DNA from: Planctomycetaceae bacterium | Lineage (GTDB): Bacteria; Planctomycetota; Planctomycetia; Pirellulales; Pirellulaceae | DNA: 64,000 bases | Assembly: GCA_020638975.1 (NCBI GenBank) | Contig: JACKHN010000008.1 | Span: 186,001-250,000, forward strand | Reading direction: 5' to 3' | In this document: positions 53,801-61,000 of the stretch, piece after piece | How positions within the stretch are numbered: position 1 is the stretch's first letter | Layout of the letters: each line of letters begins with the position of its first letter | Program-made: the position numbers and the translations under genes | The notes under the pieces: generated by a model | The model's database searches: none | What the model was told of the DNA's origin: nothing | The model's input: the letters and a program-made list of their open reading frames with translations, nothing else

Positions 53801-53885
53801 AGCAATGCGTCGCGCTCTCCGCTTCACCGTAGGCCTGAGTTTCATTCAACTCAATCGGTTGATGGCAGGAAGGGCAGGATTTCAT
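50859..53885 (-). CDS. Ser/Thr protein kinase with zinc-ribbon N-terminus and WD40 C-terminus (1008 aa)
   Basis: A C4 zinc ribbon (C4, C7, C28, C31) precedes a Hanks-type kinase: glycine loop G-Q-G-G-F-G (65-70), Lys87 (A-L-K-L), H-R-D-L-K-P-A-N (173-180), D-F-G (193-195) and S-P-E (220-222). One membrane helix (about 338-358) separates it from WD40 repeats that fill about 430-1008, with recurrent D-G-T-V-R-L-W, D-R-L-I-R-I-W and R-E-L-R-I-W signatures. In planctomycetes such kinases are numerous and the propeller is thought to sense or scaffold on the outer side of the inner membrane. The convergent neighbour ends nine bases away. The ligand is unknown. Confidence 0.94.
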   Translation of the reverse strand: MKSCPSCHQPIELNETQAYGEAESATHCSNCGQHLSGSEATSAYMHSSSQKANRIANFLLIRMLGQGGFGAVWLAEDRSLGRKVALKLPKAAGKDPKLLHEAQTAARLKHPNIVSIYEVGVDEGQVFIASEYIDGEDMRDELARARPEVSRSVEVIAKLAHAVHHAHQQGVVHRDLKPANIILDSDGEPFITDFGIAKHLSVDETISTDGEVVGTITYMSPEQARGSTRETDSRSDIYALGVMLFEMLTEFRPFRGNARAVIHQKIYDDAPSPRKLVPALAKDLETICLKCLEREPSKRYQTALELAEELERFQNNIPIKARPISRGEKLWRWCRRKPAVAALIAGLFLSLSCGLASTSYFWQRATLNETKTRASLYRTQMNLAGKLWEAGDIAGLRHTLNSNEIADKGTSSSFEWRYYSQLAEPFLHAVNHGDVVTDVAASYNGQLFASTGNDRLIRIWSSKSGQPIRTLQPRAGKPGTIMFSPVDDRFVSAHGDGTVRLWNPQQHDHTIRELVHGAALTHAVFAPDARFLVSAGSNGKILMWKLGTGEQEADLSLPKQSVRDIRFSTDGRLVAVATQGGSISIWDRESHAYVQTISIGIEVYSVAFVDRNQAVAAGTYNGVLRYFSVEAGDLLDSVTVDAGVVGDLEYLPAIDRLAAVTTAHRLHLFDAERNSVKTLATHSLTHGMLAHSQDGSMLVVGSGDGTVKLLQVSTLQRPDVYWQDSHVRDLEFVANGKKIASCSGDGTVCMWDVATGEKSELVPASDREMLALAGQPSGPLLAATGMIREILIFDVATATEVASIPLSYSGYSSLCFSADGQLLAAGSRSGEVRVYATGEWDDPKFEWTDADVQVVAICFSPTKREFAVAYSDGRVKLIDVSDPQETTKSIELTSAPLALSFCGSPGQLAVGTQAGEIHIIDTTTLRTLGVIKAHSSRINALTSFPNGDRLVSGGRDRELRIWDLASGDLVAALVGHSRQVFAVAVAPDGDTIASGGLGGDVRLWRGGR

Positions 53886-53914
53886 GCGAACACAGTGGTT
53901 GGGAATCTCTCTTC

Positions 53915-53973
53915 GTACGACGGCCCTCCGAGGCCGTCGAGTTTATGTCGACGGCCTCGGAGGGCCGTCGTAC
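53915..53973. repeat. Perfect 26-bp inverted repeat, GTACGACGGCCCTCCGAGG family
   Basis: Arms 53915-53940 and 53948-53973 are exact inverse copies around a 7-base loop. The arm resembles the ends of the 43126-43720 composite (GTACGACGGCTCTCCGAAG). It lies between the PP-loop gene and the kinase gene. Confidence 0.92.
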
Positions 53974-54038
53974 AGTTTCGCGGATGCGTTATTCATTGCC
54001 GCGAGAGAGTCTATGATAGGCCGTTCAACGCCCCGTTC

Positions 54039-55025
54039 CTACATCATCGCGATGGTTTCGAGCGACTTCGCACGATCATTCTCGATGGCGTTGATGATCT
54101 GGTCATCGACGCGTACCAGCGCATTGTCCGGATCGTAGTCGCGGGAATAGCGAAGCATCAGGCTCGCCGCAAACGCGATTGCCGCGTCGGTACGTGGCCC
54201 AATGAGCAAAGCCTGTGGGCCCGCAAAGTTTTCGGGGGCGAACACGGCCGTGCTGGCCGCATCGGGCAGCTGATGTGCGTAGCGCAGTTGATCATTTTCG
54301 GCGGCATCTCGACCGAGAATGACTTTCGTGTGCGTGTCGTAGCGGAAGTGGCGACCGATCTTCAGCAATTCGAAGTCCCAACGGCGGCTCTCTCCCGGGC
54401 TGTCAATCAAATCAAAGACCTTCTTCGAGAATTTGGGTTCCGTCAGCGAGCAGCCGGTCGAGGGCGTAGGGATATCTTTCAAACCAAACTTCTTCGCCAG
54501 CTCAATCAGACGTTTGCGACTGCGCCCTTCAATGGCATACAGTTGCTCGCGATCGACCCAACCTTCGCGTTCGGGGAGGGTTGGCCGCAGCAACTTCGCA
54601 GAAAGCGGTCGCAGCAAGAGATCTTCGAGATCGGAATGATACGCGATGCGATCAAGGTCGCGCCGTTTCTGACTCATCGGTCGCTGTCCAGCCACTTCGC
54701 CACTGACGATAAAGTCGGCACCGATCTGGTGCATGAAGCGTTTGGCCTTCTCGAACATGTAGATGCGGCAGTCGACACATGGATTTGCTCCCTTGCCGCG
54801 TCCAAACTGCGGATCTTTGACCAGATCCAGATAGTCGTCGTCTTGGCCAACGACTGTCAATCGCACGCCCAAGTCCCGCGCCGTTTGCGCCGATTGATCC
54901 TGGCAGCAAGTGAAGATGGTCTTGAAGTTCAACGCTTCGACTTCGATTCCTTGCTCCTGCATGATGCGAATCGCCAACATGCTATCGAGTCCGCCTGAGA
55001 GCAGTACGACACATCGTCTGGTCAT
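54039..55025 (-). CDS. ThiI-like PP-loop sulfurtransferase (328 aa)
   Basis: The N-terminal adenine nucleotide alpha-hydrolase fold has L-L-S-G-G-L-D-S (8-15), a pyrophosphate-binding loop, and N-P-C-V-D-C-R (81-87) plus T-G-C-S-L-T-E (190-196), cysteines placed as in tRNA thiolases. The C-terminal part (about 205-328) resembles the DUF814/NFACT-R-type domain often joined to these proteins. By family it probably activates a tRNA uridine or another substrate by adenylation for sulfur transfer. AAAGG lies seven bases before the ATG. It is neither a full MnmA nor a full ThiI, as THUMP and rhodanese parts are absent. Confidence 0.82.
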   Translation of the reverse strand: MTRRCVVLLSGGLDSMLAIRIMQEQGIEVEALNFKTIFTCCQDQSAQTARDLGVRLTVVGQDDDYLDLVKDPQFGRGKGANPCVDCRIYMFEKAKRFMHQIGADFIVSGEVAGQRPMSQKRRDLDRIAYHSDLEDLLLRPLSAKLLRPTLPEREGWVDREQLYAIEGRSRKRLIELAKKFGLKDIPTPSTGCSLTEPKFSKKVFDLIDSPGESRRWDFELLKIGRHFRYDTHTKVILGRDAAENDQLRYAHQLPDAASTAVFAPENFAGPQALLIGPRTDAAIAFAASLMLRYSRDYDPDNALVRVDDQIINAIENDRAKSLETIAMM

Positions 55026-55064
55026 TGACTTACCTTTGCTACATCAATCGCTAGTTGGTTTTCG

Positions 55065-55121
55065 GTAGGACGGACGCCTCGTCCGTCCTTCAGGTTCGGA
55101 CGGACGAGGCGTCCATCCTAC
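55065..55121. repeat. Inverted repeat, GTAGGACGGACGCCTCG family
   Basis: Arms 55065-55088 and 55098-55121 pair over 24 bp with one mismatch around nine bases. It lies between the enolase-superfamily gene and the PP-loop gene. GGACGGACGCCTCG also occurs, inverted and single, near 63930 at the right edge of the window. Confidence 0.9.
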
Positions 55122-55146
55122 ACTCGCTGGGGCCACTTCGTCCCCG

Positions 55147-56544
55147 TCACGCACCGACAAAGTACGGGCCCTTTCTGGCAGCGGCGTAAAGCTCCTCCCA
55201 CTGAGAACTGCCATCGTTGGGGACAAGCCGCGTATCGACACCGCGTTCGAAATACGGAATTGTCCCCTCCTGACCTGCTGTCAACATGAAGTTCACTTGG
55301 CCGTTGTTCGCGATATACATCCGACGCCCGTCCGGCCAGGATGTTTCTATCAATCGCGGCGGTTCCGGACGCGATATCGGTTTGTCCACTCGATAACGCT
55401 CGATCATATCGCGATTCAGCTCGAAGCCCAGACCCGGTCGATCGGGAACGGTGGTGAAGCCCGCTTCTACTTTGATGGGTTCGGCCAGCAAATCGTGTTC
55501 GAACAACTGATGGCAGTTGACCGCTGGCCATGTCGCGTGTGTCAACGCACCACCAAATTGCAACGACCAAGCGGCCGTGATTCCCGTGCCTACGAGCTGA
55601 AGCCAGAACGGCTTATCGGCCATCGCGGCCACGGCTCCCGTTTGCAACAACTCCTTCGCACCGTGCCCGACGACGAACCCGTCGCAGATGTCTTCGCGGA
55701 GTGCGACGAATGGATCTGGTATCCCATAGTGCATCGCTACCGGAGCGCGACATTCACGTCGTATCGCTTGATTACCTTGAATGTCCGTCTGAAAAATCGG
55801 CGTCTCCCAGATGGCGACTTGCGGATACTGCTCCAACTCTTTCAGAATCGGGATCCCACGCTCGGCATCAAGCAACGTGTCGTTGAAGTCGAGCGCGATG
55901 TGAAACGATTCGGGAACTGCTTTCGCGACGGCTTCGACTTGTGCCCACACGTCAAACCAAGGTCGCCCTTTCGACTTGTAAGCGAGATAACCTTGGCGAT
56001 AGGCTTCGACGCATTCCGCCGCCATGTCTTCGACCGAGGTGTCGATGTTCCACCAAGCGACCGGAGTCGTCTCGTGTACCTTGGTGCCCAGCAACGCGTG
56101 AATCGGAACGCCTGACGTGCGAGCCACGGCATCGAACAACGCCATCTGTAGCCCCGCGCCCAGTTCGTCGTCCCACATGACTTCGATGGCGTTCTTGCCG
56201 AGCACGCGGCGGATATCCTCGTCGTCCGGCACGCCCCACGTGTAATACAACAGCGTCTCGCCGAAACCCGTCACACCCGAAGTCAACTCGATCTCGATCA
56301 CTTCAGTCCACCGCCAATGCGGTATCTCGCGATCCATGTTGCGGGCTGGAGTTTCACGAAAGGGCAACCGGACGGTCGTACGATCCACTTTCAGCACGCG
56401 AAACCATTTGTCGGAAACATGCCAGGTCGCTGCTTGGGACGGAGCCAGCCAGTGATCAGACGCAATCAAGCCAGTCGAAGCAACCAGCCCGGCTTTCAAC
56501 AATTCTCGGCGCGATAGTTGAGTTAGCGAGGAATTACGAGGCAT
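55147..56544 (-). CDS. Tat-exported mandelate racemase / muconate lactonizing enzyme family protein (about 465 aa)
   Basis: The N-terminus has S-R-R-E-L-L-K-A-G (11-19), a twin-arginine signal. An enolase-superfamily fold follows: a capping N-domain (about 48-150) and a barrel with Y-K-S-K-G-R (possible KxK bases), A-L-D-F-N-D-T (metal Asp), I-W-E-T-P-I-F (metal Glu) and I-C-D-G-F-V-V-G-H-G (third metal position). AGGAG lies seven bases before ATG at 56544. Lengthening to 56652 adds a Cys/His-rich part with no signal. Members racemise or dehydrate acid sugars or dipeptides; Tat export is odd for this mostly cytoplasmic family and is a planctomycete habit. Confidence 0.85.
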   Translation of the reverse strand: MPRNSSLTQLSRRELLKAGLVASTGLIASDHWLAPSQAATWHVSDKWFRVLKVDRTTVRLPFRETPARNMDREIPHWRWTEVIEIELTSGVTGFGETLLYYTWGVPDDEDIRRVLGKNAIEVMWDDELGAGLQMALFDAVARTSGVPIHALLGTKVHETTPVAWWNIDTSVEDMAAECVEAYRQGYLAYKSKGRPWFDVWAQVEAVAKAVPESFHIALDFNDTLLDAERGIPILKELEQYPQVAIWETPIFQTDIQGNQAIRRECRAPVAMHYGIPDPFVALREDICDGFVVGHGAKELLQTGAVAAMADKPFWLQLVGTGITAAWSLQFGGALTHATWPAVNCHQLFEHDLLAEPIKVEAGFTTVPDRPGLGFELNRDMIERYRVDKPISRPEPPRLIETSWPDGRRMYIANNGQVNFMLTAGQEGTIPYFERGVDTRLVPNDGSSQWEELYAAARKGPYFVGA

Positions 56545-56668
56545 CGAGCGACTCCTGCTTGTAGCGTGATTCCCTAGGTGAATGTGTGAACCGCATTGTA
56601 AACGGTTCAGTTGCCTGAGTGTGAATTGCCATGGGCAGCCATCGCAGCCCACTGGTCCTGCCTGCGTC

Positions 56669-56770
56669 TCGTAGTAGTACAGTTTGCGATTCCTGAAAGT
56701 AGGACGGCCACTCTTGGCCGTCTTTTGTCGGGCAGGAGTGCCCGACTTACGGTAAACTACACCACTACCC
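56669..56770 (-). repeat. MITE-like element of about 102 bp (copy 2, inverted)
   Basis: Read on the minus strand it matches 26942-27043 almost base for base, including both internal hairpins. It lies in the 311-bp divergent space 56545-56855, where nothing else is seen. Confidence 0.85.
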
Positions 56771-56855
56771 CGCGTCTTTGCCCGTCGCGAACGTCCCAGA
56801 ATCTGCCTATAATCGTGATTCCGCTAAAACTCCCGCCCGGCCCCCATCACGAAAG

Positions 56856-57944
56856 ATGACCATGACGACAGTCGTAGATCTTCGCAGCGATACGGTTACC
56901 AAGCCAACTCCCGGAATGCGCCAAGCAATCGCCAATGCGGAAGTCGGCGACGATGTGATGGGCGATGATCCGACGGTCCAGCGTCTCGAAGCGTTGACGG
57001 CTGACGTATTGGGTAAAGAGGCGGCCATCTTCATGCCGTCGGGATCGATGACGAACCAGATCGCGGTGCGAATTCACTGCAAGCCCGGTGATGAGTTCCT
57101 CTGCGAAGGCGGTTGCCACATCTACAACTATGAACAGGGAGCCTTCGCTCAATTGAGTGGCGTCGTCGCTCGCACGATCGAAGGCGACAATGGTGTGCTG
57201 CGTCCCGAGCAATTGCACGGCATGATTCGCGCCGAGAACGAACACTTGGTCCGCACGCGACTCGTCTGTCTCGAGAACACGCACAATCGAGGCGGCGGTC
57301 GCGTTCAGCCGTATGAGAATGTCGCGGGGATCTGCGAGTGGGCTCACGATGGCGGGTTGAAGACGCATCTCGATGGTGCGCGCTTGTTCAATGCCGTTGC
57401 CGCATCGGGCATCGCTGCGGACGAGTGGTCGAAGCACTTCGATACGGTCAGCGTTTGTTTCAGCAAGGGACTTGGAGCACCCGTGGGCTCGGCCTTGGCC
57501 GGTCCTGCCGCGATGATCAAGGAAGCACGACGCCATCGCAAGTGCTTTGGTGGCGGCATGCGGCAGGTTGGTATCATTGCTGCCGGTGCGCTGTATGCGA
57601 TGGAGAACCACCGTGAACGACTGACCGAAGATCATGCAAACGCCCAGATCCTCGCCGATGCGGTGCGCAACACCGATGGCATCCGCCTGCTGACACCGGA
57701 CGTCGATACCAACATCGTGTTTATCGAAGTCGATCCAGCGTTGGGATCGGCCGCTGACTTTGTCACGATGTTGCAACAGGAAGGTGTTCTTACGTTGGCG
57801 ATTACACCGACACGTGTGCGAGCGGTCACGCATCTGGATGTCGACGAGGCGGCCCTGCGAAGAGCGGCCGAAGTCGTATCGTGGGCTGCCGAGCAACTTG
57901 CGACCGGTGCCAAGCCGGAAGTCGGCAGTGTTGTGGCGTACTGA
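56856..57944 (+). CDS. ltaE: Low-specificity L-threonine aldolase (about 362 aa)
   Basis: A PLP-dependent aldolase that splits L-threonine and L-allo-threonine into glycine and acetaldehyde. The N-terminus V-V-D-L-R-S-D-T-V-T-K-P-T is the family signature, followed by M-G-D-D-P-T-V, G-S-M-T-N-Q-I-A and H-L-D-G-A-R (171-176). The PLP lysine is K204 in C-F-S-K-G-L-G-A-P-V-G-S. ATG at 56856 (or 56862) starts the conserved part; frames further upstream lie in the repeat element. The stop lies in front of a repeat and a convergent SNF2 helicase. Confidence 0.94.
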   Translation: MTMTTVVDLRSDTVTKPTPGMRQAIANAEVGDDVMGDDPTVQRLEALTADVLGKEAAIFMPSGSMTNQIAVRIHCKPGDEFLCEGGCHIYNYEQGAFAQLSGVVARTIEGDNGVLRPEQLHGMIRAENEHLVRTRLVCLENTHNRGGGRVQPYENVAGICEWAHDGGLKTHLDGARLFNAVAASGIAADEWSKHFDTVSVCFSKGLGAPVGSALAGPAAMIKEARRHRKCFGGGMRQVGIIAAGALYAMENHRERLTEDHANAQILADAVRNTDGIRLLTPDVDTNIVFIEVDPALGSAADFVTMLQQEGVLTLAITPTRVRAVTHLDVDEAALRRAAEVVSWAAEQLATGAKPEVGSVVAY

Positions 57945-57996
57945 GTAAGCACGACCTTAGAGTGTGAGACACTGTTACGTCAACGCTTAATCTTAG

Positions 57997-58076
57997 GGGT
58001 GGGTGCCGCTGGCTCTGCCAGTGTCGTCGTGCTTTTGTGCAGTCCAAAGAGCACTGGCAGAGCCAGTCGCACCCCC
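57997..58076. repeat. Inverted-repeat element, CACTGGCAGAGCCAGTG family (copy 2)
   Basis: Arms near 58002-58023 and 58052-58074 (CTGGCTCTGCCAGTG / CACTGGCAGAGCCAG) pair around a 28-base loop. It lies between the convergent ltaE and SNF2 genes and is homologous to the units at 50238-50349. Confidence 0.85.
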
Positions 58077-58098
58077 AATTCTTAGCATTGACGACGCA

Positions 58099-61000
58099 CT
58101 ACTCGCGAATCAGCTTCAATAGCTGATCTGCCGACAGTTTGCCGCTCATGTCGGAACCTTCGAGCAGACTGTCAGCAAGGTCGCGTTTCGTGCGATGCAG
58201 GTCGACGATTTGCTCTTCGATCGTGCCCTTGGTGACAAACCGATAGATGGTTACGGGGCGCGTTTGACCGAGGCGATGGGCGCGATCGGAGGCTTGGTCT
58301 TCCACCGCCGGGTTCCACCAGGGGTCCATGTGCATCACATAGTCGGCTGCCGTCAGGTTCAAGCCAAGTCCACCCGCCTTCAAGCTGATTAAGAAGACAT
58401 CGCCCTCACCCGCCTGGAAGGCTTCAACGCTTTCTTTTCGTTTCTTAGCGGGTGTGCTGCCATCGAGGTACTGGTAGGCGACGCCTTTGTGATCCAGCGC
58501 CTCGCGGAGGATCGTCAGATGGTCCACGAACTGGCTGAATACCAGTACCTTGTGGCGGTTGTCGAGCAGTTCTTCGAGTGTCTCTAAGAACAGGGCCAAT
58601 TTGGAACTCGCAATGACACTTCCTTCGGCAGCGAGCTTTGGATGACAGCAGGCTCGGCGCAGCCGCATGATCTCGGCCAAGATCTTCAGATGTGACTGGC
58701 TGTTGTCTTCGTTAGAATCCGACTTGGAAAGCTTCTCGACCGCTCGCTTACGCAACGCTTCGTAGAAGGCAGCTTCTTCGTTGCTGAACTCGACTTGCAG
58801 CGTGATCTCCGTACGCGACGGCAGCTCTTCGAGGACCTGCGTTTTATTGCGACGCAGGATGAAGGGTTGAATCAGTTTTTTGAGGTGCCAGCGCGCGGCA
58901 CGATCTTGATCGCGTTCGATTGGATTGGCGAATCGATCTTGGAATGCTTTGAACGACCCCAGCAAACCTGGGTTAATGAACTGAAACAAGTTCCAAAGCT
59001 CGCCGAGGTGGTTCTCTAGCGGCGTGCCGGTCAAGATCACGCGGAAGTCGGCATCCAGTCCCATGGCGGCCTGCGAGCGCTTCGTGGCCATATTCTTGAT
59101 GGCTTGTGCTTCGTCCAGGATCGCCGTGTGCCACGGACGAGCTTGAAATCGCTCGGCTTCGTTGTACAGCAGGCCGTAACTCGTAATGACCACGTCGCGC
59201 GGTCCAAGTTCCTGAAAGAACGCCTCGCGGTCACCGCCGCCAAAGATGCGGGCATTCAACGTCGGCGCAAAACGCTGGATCTCGTTCAACCAGTTAAAGG
59301 CCACGGAAGTTGGAGCGACAATTAACGCAGGGCCGTCCGCCGCGCGGTGCAACAACAACGCGATCGCTTGAATCGTCTTGCCCAAGCCCATGTCGTCGGC
59401 CAAGCACGCACCGACGCCCCAATGCGACAGACGGCACATCCACTGAAAACCTTCGCGTTGATAGTCGCGAAGATCGCCTTGGAACGTGGAGGGAACTTCG
59501 ACGACTAACGAGTTCGACTCGTGCAATCGTCGCACATAAGTCTTCCACTCCTTATCCGTCGTCAGATCGAATCCTTCGGCAACCTCCTCGACGGCGGCGA
59601 CTCGCACGCGGGGAAACCGCAGCGTGCTTTTCTTTACTTCGGCGAAGGCATTCAGCTCGGCAATGCGACGACGAAATTCATCGGTCAACGCCAAGTATTG
59701 CCCATCATCCAGTTCGATGAATCGCGAGTTGCTCAACTCGGTCAACTCGAGCAACTTCATCATGTCGATGGTCAGTTCCTCGTCGACCTTCAATTCTCCA
59801 GACGCAGCAAACCAATCCTTGTCGCGGCGGATACTGACTTTCAGTTGCGAACCGTCCGATTCCTTGATCACATTAAACTTCTTGCCCTTGGGCCAGTGCA
59901 GGACGATCTGCTCGGATTCGACCAGCGGGCGCAGCTGTAATGCAAGTTCCAACGCTTCCAACGGCGTGGGGAAGATGAATTCGGCATCCAGATCGGCTTG
60001 TGCCCGCTGCTCGCGCAACGCCAGACAAGAATCGATCACTTGCGACGCTAACGACTTTTCCTTGGCGAGGTGTCGACGGGTGGACACGTTCTCGCCGTTA
60101 ACTTCGGCGAACACATTCTCGCCGCCTTGCCCCGGTCGATAGAACGGCCCTTCGCTGCCAAACGAACGCACATAGAACTCGGCACGCAGACCCGTCTGAA
60201 AGGGAACGAGATGAACGTGCGGACGTGGATCTGAGTCAACGGTCTTACCCGTTTCAACCGCACCGCCACCGATTTCCGAATGAACCGTTACCAACGACGC
60301 GATGCTTTGCAGCGTCGCGAGAACTTGCTTCTTGCCGCTGGCAGGGATCGTCAAGCCCTTGCTGCCGAGGATCTTGTAGACATCGCGATGTTTGGGTGTG
60401 AAACACACGAAACTCACGCGCCGTGGGCCATCTTCCATGACAATCAGATCTTCTTCACTCGGCGCTGGCTCGAGCGTGATTCGAAATGCGTCTTTCCCTT
60501 GTTTGCTGACGATTAGATGGGGTTCCTGTCTCGTGATCTCAAGAGGCTCGCTACGAGTGCCGGCACGAAAGACGAGCGGATGACCGGCAAGTGCTTGTGC
60601 GGCTCGCCCGAGATTGAAGGCATACTGCTTCTCGCGATAGCGACCGTAGTAGGCGTAGCTGACGTCTTCTTCGATACAGCGGCAGATCGATCGATCCTGA
60701 TCGGTCAAGTATCCGAACGCGTCATAGTCGTCGATCGATGCGTACAGTCGTTGTACCGCGACCGCGCGGCCATCGGTCCAGCCACCGCGTTTTTTCTGCT
60801 TCTGAACAAGCGGGCGAAGCACAAAGCGGTCGGTGTTATTTCGGTAGTCCAACTCCCAGATCAGCCGTTCGCTCGATTCATTCTCGACGCTCGTCGTCGC
60901 TCCGTTATTCGGGTCGGCGATCTGTTGGAGCGCGGTCAGAGCTCGCTCCCAGGCGGATTCGGGTGCGATCAAGTTGAACGCCGTGGCCGTTTTGAGTTCG

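Noticed and set aside
53784..54998. Plus-strand open frame of 404 codons
   Set aside because: It spans the antisense of the PP-loop gene and the palindrome at 53915; no domain is recognisable and it would cross a repeat.
56847..57896. Minus-strand open frame of 349 codons
   Set aside because: It is antisense to ltaE, which has a complete family signature and PLP lysine.
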